From: Alphaproteobacteria bacterium
GTDB lineage: Bacteria > Pseudomonadota > Alphaproteobacteria > UBA1280 > UBA6503
Direction of reading: 5' to 3'
Assembly (NCBI GenBank): GCA_021774615.1
Contig: JAJFIW010000025.1
Location: 28,448 to 92,447, forward strand
DNA length: 64,000 bases
Notes under the pieces: model-generated
What the model was told of the DNA's origin: nothing
Seen by the model: only the letters and a program-made list of their open reading frames with translations
Database searches by the model: none
Position numbers and translations under genes: made by a program
In this document: piece after piece, positions 49,930 through 59,465 of the stretch
Layout of the letters: the number at the start of each line of letters is the position of its first letter
Position numbering within the stretch: position 1 is the first letter of the stretch

Positions 49930-52341
49930 CTATGACCTTATCTCTGCTTGATGTTGCTTTTTAGCGGCTGCTATAATTGCATCACTTACTTTGGTAATGT
50001 CGGCCTCGGTTAAAGTTTTGTCGTCTGCTTGCAGGGTAATACTAATCGCAAGAGATTTTTTGCCTGTTGGCAGCTTGTCGCCTTCATAAGCATCAAAGAT
50101 GTTTACTTCTTGTAGTAAGTTTTTCTCTGCTTTACGAACTGTGGTTATAAGGTCAGCTGCTGGTAGGTTTTTATCAACCACAAAAGCAAAATCACGCCGT
50201 ACTGGCTGGAATGTAGACATGGCAAACGGTTGTGGTTTTACTTTCATTATATTAAGCATGCTTAGGTCTAGTTCCATAGCGCAGGCTATGTCTTTCAACC
50301 CCATTTTTTTGACTGTTTGGGGGTGCAGTTGCCCAAAATGGCCAACACAACGCCCTTGCACAATTAATGCACCACTACGTTCGGGGTGGTACCAAGCTGG
50401 TGCTTCGGCTTTTATCATGATTCTTGTTAAGTCATGGCCTAGTGCTTCAAGAATACTAAATGCATTAGCTTTTATTTCGAATACATTTGGTTTAGTTGCA
50501 GCAGCATGAGGGTTGCGGCTATGGCTGTCACCAATGCGGATTGCTGCTACTTTTAATGTTTCGGTGTGGTCTAGTTTTTGTACCTTGTCAGCCTCGCTAT
50601 GGAATGTTGTGCCAACCTCTGCCAAGTGTATGCTTTGCTCGCCACGGCTGCGGTTGCGCTCGGCTGCTTGGAGTAAACTTGGTAGCAGGCTAGGGCGCAT
50701 ATCGCTCATGCCCTCGGCATCAATTGGGTTGGTAAGCTTTAAGCTTTCGTCGCCACCACCAAATAGTTTTGCTGCTTTTTGGCTAATAAAGCTGTAGCTA
50801 GAAGCCTCAAAATAACCGCAAGATGCCATATGCCGACGGGCAAAATTCTCTATTTTGCGCGTCGGGGCTGCGGTTGAGATAGTATTCAGATTTAAAGAAG
50901 GTAGCACTACAGGCACAGCGTCATAGCCTTTAATCCGTAGGATGTCTTCTACTAAGTCTTCTGGTGTTTCGGTCATGGTTAGGTGTGGTGGTACAACTAC
51001 TTTAAATGTATCACCATCTTTAGTAATGTCGTAACCTAGAATATACAGAATGTCTGTACATTCTTTAGCAGACATATCTAAGCCACCAAAAGTTCTGATT
51101 AGTTCTGGGTTAAAGTCTATAGTAGCGGATACTGGCATTTGCTGCCCTGCTTTTGCCACGTGGCTTACTTCACCGCCGCAAATGCTTTCCAGTAGGTAAG
51201 CGGAAATAAGTGCAGCCATTAAAGTTTTTGATGGGTCAATACCACGTTCAAAACGGTGGCGAGCGTCAGAGTTTATTTGCAAGGCTTGGCCTGTGCGAGC
51301 AATGCAGCCACGGTCAAATTGGGCAGCTTCAATAAACACATTTTTAGTTTTTGTAGTAACCGAGCTTTCCACACCACCCACAATACCAGCAATCCCTAAT
51401 ACATTTTTACTATCAATAATAATAAGGTCATCTTTGTTTAGGGTATGGGTTTGGTCATCAAGGCCATTAACTTTTTCCCCACCTTTGGCGGTTGTAACAG
51501 CAATAAGCTCGTCGATATTGTCAGAATCATAAAAATGGAGTGGCTGCCCTAGTGCTAGCATAACGTATTGGGAAATGTCTACGGCTGTATTAATTGGGCG
51601 CAAGCCTGCCGCTTCAAGGCGGGTTTTAATCCAGTCGGGAGTTTGTATGTTATTGTCTATGCCACGTACCGATATACCACAAAAGAACGAGCAACCATCG
51701 GTCTTAATTTCGGGCATAAACTCTGCCTCACCGTGCTGTTTTTTATCGGTATCGTGGTATTGGCTTATCCATTCGTCACTAAAGGTGCCTATTCCGCCTG
51801 CTGCTAAGTCTCTTGCAAGCCCTAAAACACTTAGTGCATCACCACGATTAGGGGTGATTGACAGGTCAAACACAATATCGTTCTTAGGGAGTACTTCATT
51901 AAGTGGAGTACCTACAGTAACTATAGTGTCCATCTCCCAAATGCCTTCGCTGTCGGTACCAAGGCCTAGTTCTTTGGTAGAGCAAATCATCCCATCTGAG
52001 CTTTCGCCACGGATTTTAGATTTTTTAATTTCAAAGTCACCTGGTAGTATCGCGCCTTCAAGGGCAACAGCTACGTTAAGGCCTTTGCGTACATTGGGTG
52101 CGCCACATACAATTTGTTTTAATTCGTCGGCGCCAATGTCAACCGTGCATATGTTTAGGCGGTCGGCATTTGGGTGTTGCTTAGTTTCGGCGACATAGCC
52201 TACAACTACTTTGTCGTAGTTGTGGCCAGTATATTCGACCGCTTCAACCTCATGCCCAAGGCGAGTAAAGGCTGTATCTAGTTGCTCGATAGAAGCATCT
52301 GTTTGTAGAAAATCTTTTAACCAATTTAAAGTAATACGCAT
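49930..52341 (-). CDS. pheT: Phenylalanyl-tRNA synthetase beta subunit
   Basis: The 803-residue subunit has the EMAP/OB tRNA-binding domain near 40-150 (AETKQHPNADRLNICTVD), the B3/B4 editing region, the B5 domain and the C-terminal FDX-ACB anticodon-binding domain (STFQPVRRDFAFVVDKN). With PheS it charges tRNA-Phe in a heterotetramer. It lies 31 bases after pheS. Full length. Confidence 0.97.
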   Translation of the reverse strand: MRITLNWLKDFLQTDASIEQLDTAFTRLGHEVEAVEYTGHNYDKVVVGYVAETKQHPNADRLNICTVDIGADELKQIVCGAPNVRKGLNVAVALEGAILPGDFEIKKSKIRGESSDGMICSTKELGLGTDSEGIWEMDTIVTVGTPLNEVLPKNDIVFDLSITPNRGDALSVLGLARDLAAGGIGTFSDEWISQYHDTDKKQHGEAEFMPEIKTDGCSFFCGISVRGIDNNIQTPDWIKTRLEAAGLRPINTAVDISQYVMLALGQPLHFYDSDNIDELIAVTTAKGGEKVNGLDDQTHTLNKDDLIIIDSKNVLGIAGIVGGVESSVTTKTKNVFIEAAQFDRGCIARTGQALQINSDARHRFERGIDPSKTLMAALISAYLLESICGGEVSHVAKAGQQMPVSATIDFNPELIRTFGGLDMSAKECTDILYILGYDITKDGDTFKVVVPPHLTMTETPEDLVEDILRIKGYDAVPVVLPSLNLNTISTAAPTRKIENFARRHMASCGYFEASSYSFISQKAAKLFGGGDESLKLTNPIDAEGMSDMRPSLLPSLLQAAERNRSRGEQSIHLAEVGTTFHSEADKVQKLDHTETLKVAAIRIGDSHSRNPHAAATKPNVFEIKANAFSILEALGHDLTRIMIKAEAPAWYHPERSGALIVQGRCVGHFGQLHPQTVKKMGLKDIACAMELDLSMLNIMKVKPQPFAMSTFQPVRRDFAFVVDKNLPAADLITTVRKAEKNLLQEVNIFDAYEGDKLPTGKKSLAISITLQADDKTLTEADITKVSDAIIAAAKKQHQAEIRS

Positions 52342-52372
52342 AAGTAAAGTCTCCGCTTAAAAGCTGTAATAA

Positions 52373-53425
52373 TTAGGGGCGCAAGCCTGATGGTTTGCCA
52401 AAATGTTGTAGGAATGTTTGTTGGCTCTCGAAGAATAAGCGCAAGTCATTAATGCCGTATTTCAGCATTGCAAGCCTTCCGATACCTACGCCAAAAGCAA
52501 AGCCTTGCCATTGGTTAGGGTCAATCCCACTATGGGTTAGCACATTGCGGTGCACCATGCCCGAACCTAAAACCTCAAGCCAGCCTGTGTTTTTACATAC
52601 TCGGCAACCATTACCACTACAAAATATACAGCGAATGTCAACCTCGGCCGATGGCTCGGTAAATGGGAAATAACTTGGGCGCATCCGCATTTCGATTTCT
52701 TTTTCAAAAAAGCGATTTAAAAAAGTTTGTAATACACCTTTTAAGTGCCCAAAAGTTAAGTCTTTATCGATAGCTAACCCTTCAACCTGCTGGAACTGAG
52801 GGGTGTGGGTTAAGTCCGAGTCGCAGCGATACACTTGCCCAATCGCTTGAATGCGCAATGGTGGCGGGAATTTTTGCATAGTTCTAATTTGCACAGGCGA
52901 AGTATGGGTACGCAGCACCCGCTTTTGCCCTTCTGCATTGTCGGGCAGGTAGAATGTGTCGTGCTCTTGGCGAGCTGGGTGGTCAGCGGGGATATTTAGT
53001 GCGGTAAAGTTATGGAAATCAGTTTCAATCTCGGGGCCAGATGCTGGGTCAAAGCCAAGGGTGCTTAAAATCCCTTCAACCTCTTCCATTACATAGCTAA
53101 CTGGGTGCATCCGACCAACACGATACGGGGCTGCTGGCAAGGTTATGTCTATTTTCTCAGCAAGGAGCTTTTTGTTTAGAGTTGCTGTTTCAAGCTCTTC
53201 TTTGCGTTCTTCAAGGGCAGACTGCACTTTTTGTTTAAGCACATTAACCGCTTGGCCAAAATCTTTGCGCTCCTCAGGGCTCATCCCGCCAAGTTGTTTT
53301 AAAAGTTGGGTTATTTCACCACTTTTACCAAGTAAGGTTACACGTTGTTGCTCTAGCTCATCAAGGGCATTTGCTGCTTGGATTTGGCTTAAGCTTTGTT
53401 GTTCGAGAGTGTTTAATTTTTGCAT
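52373..53425 (-). CDS. pheS: Phenylalanyl-tRNA synthetase alpha subunit
   Basis: The 350-residue catalytic subunit has the N-terminal coiled coil, motif 2 with LRTHTSPVQIRTM and the motif 3 region GFAFGVGIGRLAMLKYGIND. I prefer ATG 53425 (MQKLNTLEQQ) to the TTG at 53497. The latter would add 24 residues that do not look like the family. The promoter should lie between 53425 and the divergent tRNA-Ser. pheST is commonly controlled by attenuation, but I found no leader peptide. Confidence 0.96.
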   Translation of the reverse strand: MQKLNTLEQQSLSQIQAANALDELEQQRVTLLGKSGEITQLLKQLGGMSPEERKDFGQAVNVLKQKVQSALEERKEELETATLNKKLLAEKIDITLPAAPYRVGRMHPVSYVMEEVEGILSTLGFDPASGPEIETDFHNFTALNIPADHPARQEHDTFYLPDNAEGQKRVLRTHTSPVQIRTMQKFPPPLRIQAIGQVYRCDSDLTHTPQFQQVEGLAIDKDLTFGHLKGVLQTFLNRFFEKEIEMRMRPSYFPFTEPSAEVDIRCIFCSGNGCRVCKNTGWLEVLGSGMVHRNVLTHSGIDPNQWQGFAFGVGIGRLAMLKYGINDLRLFFESQQTFLQHFGKPSGLRP

Positions 53426-53548
53426 CGGTTGCCACTTTGTTATCGTACTGGTTAAATAGTTAATCTGAAATATAACCTGCTTGTAGGTTTGGTGCAAGTT
53501 ACGACATGCTAGATTATTACACTAATATATGCTAAATACTGATTTTAC

Positions 53549-53638
53549 GGAGACGTGGCCGAGTGGTTTAAGGCGCACGCCTGGAAAGCGTGTTTGGGCG
53601 AAAGCCCATCGAGGGTTCAAATCCGTCCGTCTCCGCCA
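53549..53638 (+). tRNA. tRNA-Ser (anticodon GGA)
   Basis: The 90-base gene starts GGAGACGTGGCCGAGTGG and ends CTCCGCCA, with CCA encoded. The anticodon loop CTGGAAA gives GGA. The long variable arm (TGTTTGGGCGAAAGCCCA region) is typical of serine tRNAs. It is divergent from pheS. Confidence 0.95.
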
Positions 53639-53686
53639 TTTAAAGATATCTAAATATTCTATTAATTTATATGGAGCTTTTAAGAA

Positions 53687-54304
53687 ATGAGAAGAGAACG
53701 TAATTTCATCCTCATTGGCGGGGCTCCTACTACAGGTAAATCTACAATTACTGAGAATTTAGCAGAATCTCTTAGTCTGCCATGGATATCAACAGACCAA
53801 ATCCGTAATGTTATAAAGCCCTATGGTGACCAAGAGAAATTCCCTGCTTTGTACGATACAGTAGGCTTAACAGCAGAAGAGTTTTTAGCTAAATACACTC
53901 CTCAACAAGTATCTGATATGGAATACTCCCAAGGCGGAGAAGTTTGGCCTGCTATTAAGGGCTTATTTATGAGTAATTCGAATTGGAGAGATGGCGGAGT
54001 AATAGAAGGTGTTAATATACTGCCGCATTTGGTCGCTGAAGAAAACTATAAGAATAAAGAGTTAGTTAAGCCCCTTTTTATTGTTGATCTAGATGAAGAC
54101 CGTATCCGTGAAGTTGTATATACACGCGGAGTATATGGCGGCGCAGATGAATATTCTGACGATGTAAAAGAAAAAGAGGTTGAGTGGGTAATGATTTTTG
54201 CCCATAGACTACAAGAAGAAGCCCATAAATATGGCTTCCCATGCATAGAAGTCACCAAAACAGACAGCGACCTCCAAAAAGTTATGTCAGAGCTTGGTGT
54301 ATAG
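53687..54304 (+). CDS. P-loop kinase-like protein
   Basis: The 205-residue protein has Walker A GGAPTTGKST at 11-20 and ISTDQIRN at about 34-41, where small-molecule kinases have a substrate/D motif. The build resembles 2-phosphoglycerate kinase-like or AAA_33 proteins. The region KLVKPLFIVDLDEDRIREVVYTRG contains the adenylate-kinase-like lid Arg residues. Substrate unknown. It starts 48 bases after tRNA-Ser and ends at a palindromic region. Confidence 0.7.
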   Translation: MRRERNFILIGGAPTTGKSTITENLAESLSLPWISTDQIRNVIKPYGDQEKFPALYDTVGLTAEEFLAKYTPQQVSDMEYSQGGEVWPAIKGLFMSNSNWRDGGVIEGVNILPHLVAEENYKNKELVKPLFIVDLDEDRIREVVYTRGVYGGADEYSDDVKEKEVEWVMIFAHRLQEEAHKYGFPCIEVTKTDSDLQKVMSELGV

Positions 54305-54323
54305 TAGTTTTCCTATCTGCCTT

Positions 54324-54381
54324 CGCAAATAAGTGTAATTTCAAATGTGTAGCATTTGGAATTGAAATTACTATAAGTGCG
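54324..54381. repeat. Imperfect palindrome between converging genes, dispersed repeat copy
   Basis: The inner part AGTGTAATTTCAAATGTGTA plus GCATTTGGAAT (54332-54362) matches the region 31157-31187 in inverse orientation with about two changes. Outer arms extend the palindrome (CGCAAATAAGTG with CACTTATAG type). It may also work as a terminator for both neighbours. Confidence 0.5.
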
Positions 54382-54396
54382 AAAATCCAGAGTGCC

Positions 54397-54861
54397 TTAC
54401 TTTGATTTCTCTAGTAACATCAACGCATAATGCGTAATTGGGGTGAAATTATCATTCTCTTGGATTTCATCAAACCCTACCCACCGGGCTTCTGAGATTT
54501 CTGAGTTCTTTTTGAATGTTGAACTGTTTGCATAACATAAGAAAATATCAACGGTATCACGCTTGCCTTGAGCGGATGTTTTGTATTGCCCTAAATAGTT
54601 AGTACTTTTAATATTAATACCAAGTTCTTCATAAACTTCTCTTTGTGCCGCGTTATTAGAAGTTTCTCTTTTAGGGTTGTAACCTCCCCCTGGTAAATGC
54701 CATTTCTTTGTGTTCCCATAAGTATGGCGCACCATAAGAACTTCCCTTGGGCGTGCAGAGGATAAAATTAAACATTTAACACCAAATGTTTTTGGTTTTA
54801 AAATACGCCAGTAGGCTGTAAAGAAAGGCGACAGAAAGTAGCGTAAAACTATTCTTTTCAT
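54397..54861 (-). CDS. Nudix hydrolase
   Basis: The 154-residue protein carries a perfect Nudix box at residues 60-82: G-x5-E-x7-REVYEELGI. The lead-in WHLPGGGY is standard. It hydrolyses a nucleoside diphosphate linked to another group. The N-terminus contains a hydrophobic stretch (ALRYFLSPFFTAYW type) that may contact the membrane. The substrate is unknown. It is preceded by the PLP decarboxylase end on the same strand, 30 bases away. Confidence 0.88.
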   Translation of the reverse strand: MKRIVLRYFLSPFFTAYWRILKPKTFGVKCLILSSARPREVLMVRHTYGNTKKWHLPGGGYNPKRETSNNAAQREVYEELGINIKSTNYLGQYKTSAQGKRDTVDIFLCYANSSTFKKNSEISEARWVGFDEIQENDNFTPITHYALMLLEKSK

Positions 54862-54891
54862 TTCTCATCAGCCTATAGAGCACAAGTTATA

Positions 54892-56667
54892 TTAACCAGC
54901 CTTTTGCATTACATTATCTTTAAGTGTATTAATGAATTCTTCAAAAAAGTCGGTGTTCATCTCTGTTGAGGAGAAGAATGGGTTCATTAGTACAACACGC
55001 AGTAGGCTTACGTGGTCTGCGTCTACGTTTGCATTCCACTGGTTTGTAAACTTATTGATAAGCTTAGGGTAGTCTTTAACACCTAAAGATGTTTTTGATA
55101 GATAAAAGCCATTGCCATTATCTTGGATTCTCTTGAAAATTTCTTCACTACGGCTATTTACAGCTTTTAAGCTTTCGCCTTTATTAGCAATACAAAAACA
55201 GAAAATATTTGTATCCATGGGGGTAATGTAGCAATTAGGGATTTGCTCTTGCACTCTTCTTGCTAGTTCTTCACGGGTTCTAATAGTGCGGGCTAGAAGG
55301 CGGCCATAACCATCGCTATTTAGACCAATAGTTTTAGAGTTTAACCACATAGCAGTCGCTCCTGTAGCAGAGCGCGAGCCTTCGAGAGTTCTTTGCCACC
55401 GTGGGATTGCAGCATCAGACGTAATATAAGGAGCTGAAAATAAAGAGGTGCGGTAGTTTTCTTCATCGCGAGCTAGTAAAGCGCCACATGCATAGGGTGC
55501 ATACCCTAATTTGTGTGGATCAAGAGTAATGGTATTAACCCGTGACATAGCCCGTATGGCTTGGTCTTTCTCTTCTGACATAACTCCTTTAGGAAGAGCT
55601 GCGAAGAACCCGCCATAAGCAGCGTCAACATGGTGCCAAATATGGACACCTTTTTCGTGTTTGAACTCATCAAGGATGTCTTGTACTTTATCAACTGGGT
55701 CAATCTCGCCAAGTTCGGTTGTTCCTAGTACTGAGACTACACTAAAAATAGGTTGCCCTGCTTCTAGAGCAATTGTTATTTGTTTACGTAAATCCTCGGT
55801 ACATAGGCAGCCATTGTCGTCAAGAGCAACTCCACGGAATGAAGTTTCCCCCAGGCCGAGCATAGATACGGCTTTTTTCCATGAATAGTGCTTACTTCCG
55901 GGGATTAAAACAACCCCGCCTTTAAACGGTGCGCCAAAAGCATCTTTATATTTATCTGCAACCTCCCAAGGGGAATTGGCAACAAAGCTATGCTGCTTAA
56001 GTTCGGCTTCTGTAGGGTTATGTTCTTTGGCAAGTTCTTCGTATTTATCCCAGCCCATGTGTGCGGCATCAATAATAGACATATTAGTATGTTTTTTGTT
56101 GTTTAACCATGTACCCATTGCCAGAAAATGGTCAAGACGATAGCGCGCACGCCATAACCCCTCAATGTTAGCTACTGTCCCGCCAGAGGTAAAATGCCCA
56201 CGCCCATCTGTACCAGATATACCCAGCATGCATAGTAAATCAGAAATGGCTTCTTCTTCAATCTTGCTGCCTACAATTGCAGCTTCTTCACAAATAATGT
56301 TAGGGTTATGCAGTAGAGCTGTAATATGCCCAATTAATGCTGGCATAGACACTTCTGATACCATATGCCCAATGTAGCGAGGTGAATAGGTCGGTACTTC
56401 TTGCTGTAATCTAGTACGAAGTGTATCTACGGTATTATGTAAGTGAGCTTGCTTTTCTTTGAAATACGAGCTTTGTTTGTTTTTGTCCGAGATAGCGCAA
56501 CCGTCAGCTTTGAATTTGTCTTGCCGCCAATCAAACCAGCCATTAAATAAACTTTTAAGCTCAACAGCTAGCCATTCCTTATTCTCGGATTGAGGACCAA
56601 GAAAGAATGTTTTAATAGCAATGTCTTGTGTGTCACAGTTGTTTTCTTGTACCGGTTTTATCATCAT
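54892..56667 (-). CDS. PLP-dependent group II decarboxylase (glutamate/aromatic amino acid type)
   Basis: The 591-residue fold-type I enzyme has PLP-binding HVDAAYGG at 346-353 and the Schiff-base lysine in LDPHKLGY (Lys386). FTSGGTVANIEGLWRARY at 159-176 is the phosphate-binding Gly/Ser block. It should decarboxylate an amino acid to an amine. The type (glutamate, tyrosine, aromatic, diaminobutyrate) cannot be fixed from motifs. It is longer than the 450-500 residues typical of GadB. Good SD AGGTAATG. Confidence 0.88.
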   Translation of the reverse strand: MMIKPVQENNCDTQDIAIKTFFLGPQSENKEWLAVELKSLFNGWFDWRQDKFKADGCAISDKNKQSSYFKEKQAHLHNTVDTLRTRLQQEVPTYSPRYIGHMVSEVSMPALIGHITALLHNPNIICEEAAIVGSKIEEEAISDLLCMLGISGTDGRGHFTSGGTVANIEGLWRARYRLDHFLAMGTWLNNKKHTNMSIIDAAHMGWDKYEELAKEHNPTEAELKQHSFVANSPWEVADKYKDAFGAPFKGGVVLIPGSKHYSWKKAVSMLGLGETSFRGVALDDNGCLCTEDLRKQITIALEAGQPIFSVVSVLGTTELGEIDPVDKVQDILDEFKHEKGVHIWHHVDAAYGGFFAALPKGVMSEEKDQAIRAMSRVNTITLDPHKLGYAPYACGALLARDEENYRTSLFSAPYITSDAAIPRWQRTLEGSRSATGATAMWLNSKTIGLNSDGYGRLLARTIRTREELARRVQEQIPNCYITPMDTNIFCFCIANKGESLKAVNSRSEEIFKRIQDNGNGFYLSKTSLGVKDYPKLINKFTNQWNANVDADHVSLLRVVLMNPFFSSTEMNTDFFEEFINTLKDNVMQKAG

Positions 56668-56812
56668 TACCTCCGTTGTATTGTATGGGGTATATAGTTG
56701 TTTAACTTTGTATTTATATGGTTAAATGGCTATTTTCACAAACTATTTTGTACCTCACTTAGCACTATGTAAATTAATATAGCGAATTTACACGGTTTTA
56801 AGTCTGATTACT

Positions 56813-56854
56813 ATATTAACCTTATGGCGCATATATGCGCCATAAGGTTAATAT
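56813..56854. repeat. Perfect 42-base palindrome
   Basis: The two 21-base arms meet at GCGCATATATGCGC (56827-56840), with no unpaired loop at all; the outer arms read ATATTAACCTTATG and its complement. It lies between the divergent decarboxylase and 56955 genes. No U-run, so a regulator site, cruciform or mRNA element is possible. Confidence 0.9.
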
Positions 56855-56954
56855 TTATGCGTTGTATAGAAGTTTTATTCTAATTAGCACTTAAGTTAAT
56901 ACATTATTATTATTAGTAATAATAAAAGTATTCTAACAGGATAAGGATAAGAAG

Positions 56955-57149
56955 ATGGCACATAAGTGTACCCATGAAGAAGCAAAAGACTTTTACCGTG
57001 ACAACTTGCAACTACTTGCCGAGCGTATTGGCGAACTAGCAGACGTTATGAGGATCTATAAATATGATAAGAACTTTGATATTGTTTTCTACCTTGACCT
57101 TGCCCACAGCAAAACAGTCCAGCAGATAGATAGTCTCCCTAATAGCTAA
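56955..57149 (+). CDS. Small hypothetical protein
   Basis: The 64-residue soluble protein starts MAHKCTHEEAKDFYRDNLQL and is mainly helical. A GGATAAGGA ribosome binding site is present. One Cys and two His in KCTHEE could bind a metal, but one Cys is too few for a known motif. It has no recognised family. A 381-base gap to the next gene suggests it is a single unit. Confidence 0.6.
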   Translation: MAHKCTHEEAKDFYRDNLQLLAERIGELADVMRIYKYDKNFDIVFYLDLAHSKTVQQIDSLPNS

Positions 57150-57530
57150 TTATGAGATAGATTATTAGGCAATACTGCATGATGAATTTGTAATTCAAAT
57201 TACACTTTGTGTGGGTAATGACCTTATTTTTATATATGGACAATTAAAATTTTTTTATAAAAAAAATATTAGAGCTGCATACCTCTTATACCTAGGCTTT
57301 TGTGTTATTTATATAACATAGCCTATTATAAAATACATGACTATATTTTCTGAAACTACTTGAAAAACATGCAAATAGATATCATCTATAAATCTAGGCA
57401 GTGTGTTTAATTTAAATTTTTAGAGAAATATTTTGAATTTATTGTCAATTTGTTTAACACTAGTGCTTAAACATCTGCTTAATGACAGCTTTAGGTCTAT
57501 GACATAAAAAAAATAATAGGAAGTCAACCC
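57150..57530. other. Intergenic region before the chemoreceptor gene
   Basis: This 381-base region is very AT-rich and holds no gene. It has short palindromes (AATTTGTAATTCAAATTACA around 57183-57202) and A/T runs with many possible -10 elements. A promoter for the chemoreceptor must lie here, but I cannot place it reliably. Confidence 0.4.
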
Positions 57531-59393
57531 ATGAATAATATTAGTCTACGCAATAAAATATTAGGTGCAGCTTTGCTGCCTGTATTCCTTCTGCTTTTAG
57601 TTGTTGGTTATATAGTTATTGAACGAGTTCAGACCTATAACAACACAGGCAAGCTTGAACAATTAACCTCTTTTGCACCTGTTGTTAGCGAATTAGTACA
57701 TGAAATGCAAAAAGAGCGTGGTATATCCGCGGTTTTTATTGGTAGCAAAGGTTCTGGGACTGTTGGTCAAGATGTAAGTGCGCAACGTACTTTAACAGAT
57801 GCTAAATATGATAATTTATTTAAAACACTAGAAACTTTCCCTGTAAAAGATTATGGCTCTGAGTTTGCTGCTAAAGTTGAAGATGCATCTGCACGAGTTA
57901 AAAAACTATCAGCAATGCGGGGTAGTGTTAGTAAGCTTGATGTCACAACACCGCAAATGGCAGCTTACTATGGTAGCACTATCTTGAAATTACTTAGTAT
58001 TGTTGAGCATATGTCGTCTCTTAGTGATGATGCTGCGATAGTAACTAATATTAGTTCATACATTAGTTTCCTGCATACTAAAGAACGCTCTGGTCGGGAG
58101 CGGGCGATGGGTGCTGGTGGTTTTGGTGCCGGTAAGTTCTCAACAAAGCTTTACAATAACTTTGTAGGTTTGATTGGCCAGCAAAGTGCCTATATGGCTT
58201 TGTTCAATGTTTATGCAACTCCTGAACAGAGAGCTTTTTATAAATCTAAACTTTCAGGTAGTGCTGTAGACGAAGTAAACCGGATGCGTAAAGTTGCTAT
58301 GGCAAGTGGTGACACTAATGACCTTCAAGGCATTACTGGTAAATATTGGTTTGCCACAATTACAACTAAAATTAATTTGTTGAAAGAAGTTGAAGATAAA
58401 ATCTCTCAAGATCTTCTTGCTTCAATGAAAGACAATTTGTCTGGAGCTTTATCAGGGATGATATTCTGGATTATTTTGGCTTTGGTTGTTTTAGTGGGTA
58501 ACATTATTCTGTCAATGGTTCTTATCCGCAGTATCATGACACCTATCAACGCTTTGGTTGCAGAGTTTGATAAACTTGCAGCTTACGACTTAACAAGCCA
58601 CCTTACTGTTATGTCTAAAGACGAAATTGGTGTAATGTCTGGGCAGTTTAATACTCTTGTTGCAAGTTTGAAGGATATTATCTCTCAGATATCTAGTTCC
58701 TCTACACAAGTGGCATCAGCAGCCGAAGAAATGTCTAGCTCTACAAACCATGTTTCTGAGTTGGTTCGCTCACAAAGCGACTCTTTGGAGCAAATTGCAG
58801 CAGCTGTTGAAGAGTCTTCAAGAAGTATCTTCGAGATTAAAGAGGTTGCAACACAAACATCTAACTCTGTTCTGAATATCTCTAACTCTTCAGCAGAGGC
58901 GGAAGCAGCTATGAAGATTCTTATCGATAACTCTGAGAACATTGCTAAAGTTCTGAGTGTGATTGAAGACATCGCTGACCAGATTAACCTTCTTGCATTG
59001 AATGCTGCGATTGAGGCAGCAAGAGCGGGCGACGCTGGTAGAGGGTTTGCTGTTGTTGCTGACGAAGTTGGTAAGCTTGCGACAAACACTAGCCAGTCTA
59101 CTCAAGAGATTGCAAGTGTTGTATCAGACTTACGTACAAACGTTGACAATTGTGATGTCTTCTTGAAGAACATTACAAAATCAATCCAAGAGATTGAGTC
59201 TCAGACAGCCAATGTTTCTACTTCACTTGACCAACAGTCTGCTGCGGTTGAAGAAATTGCATCAACTGTAAGCGAGTTCTCAGACCAAATGGGTCTTATC
59301 TCAGGTCAGGTTACAGAGGTAGACACAACATCTGGAAGCGTTGCAGAAGAAGCAACAAACCTAGACCAAGTTGTTTCTAAGTTTAAAACATAA
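57531..59393 (+). CDS. Methyl-accepting chemotaxis protein with nitrate-sensor-like (NIT) domain
   Basis: The 620-residue chemoreceptor has one N-terminal membrane helix (about 10-28) and a periplasmic domain to about residue 300. [19 protein letters not shown] and the [10 protein letters not shown] segment are typical of the NIT domain that senses nitrate and nitrite. A second helix at about 306-330 and a HAMP region follow. The MCP signalling domain has the tip [20 protein letters not shown] and [10 protein letters not shown]. No CheR-binding pentapeptide is visible. It stands alone with a terminator. Confidence 0.9.
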   Translation: MNNISLRNKILGAALLPVFLLLLVVGYIVIERVQTYNNTGKLEQLTSFAPVVSELVHEMQKERGISAVFIGSKGSGTVGQDVSAQRTLTDAKYDNLFKTLETFPVKDYGSEFAAKVEDASARVKKLSAMRGSVSKLDVTTPQMAAYYGSTILKLLSIVEHMSSLSDDAAIVTNISSYISFLHTKERSGRERAMGAGGFGAGKFSTKLYNNFVGLIGQQSAYMALFNVYATPEQRAFYKSKLSGSAVDEVNRMRKVAMASGDTNDLQGITGKYWFATITTKINLLKEVEDKISQDLLASMKDNLSGALSGMIFWIILALVVLVGNIILSMVLIRSIMTPINALVAEFDKLAAYDLTSHLTVMSKDEIGVMSGQFNTLVASLKDIISQISSSSTQVASAAEEMSSSTNHVSELVRSQSDSLEQIAAAVEESSRSIFEIKEVATQTSNSVLNISNSSAEAEAAMKILIDNSENIAKVLSVIEDIADQINLLALNAAIEAARAGDAGRGFAVVADEVGKLATNTSQSTQEIASVVSDLRTNVDNCDVFLKNITKSIQEIESQTANVSTSLDQQSAAVEEIASTVSEFSDQMGLISGQVTEVDTTSGSVAEEATNLDQVVSKFKT

Positions 59394-59407
59394 CCTATAA
59401 AAAATAA

Positions 59408-59452
59408 CAATTAAGCCTTCCCTTTGTGTAAACTTAGGGAAGGCTTAATTTA
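59408..59452 (+). terminator. Terminator after the chemoreceptor gene
   Basis: The stem AATTAAGCCTTCCCT / AGGGAAGGCTTAATT is long and followed by T-rich sequence. It lies just before thrC. Confidence 0.85.
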
Positions 59453-59465
59453 TTAAAGGTACTAA

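Noticed and set aside
51575..52198. Plus-strand frame of 207 codons opposite pheT
   Set aside because: pheT is certain there; the opposite frame has no ribosome binding site or domain.
58685..59089. Minus-strand frame of 134 codons inside the chemoreceptor gene
   Set aside because: Composition (Ala/Ser-rich) is that of a shadow of the repetitive MCP signalling helix.
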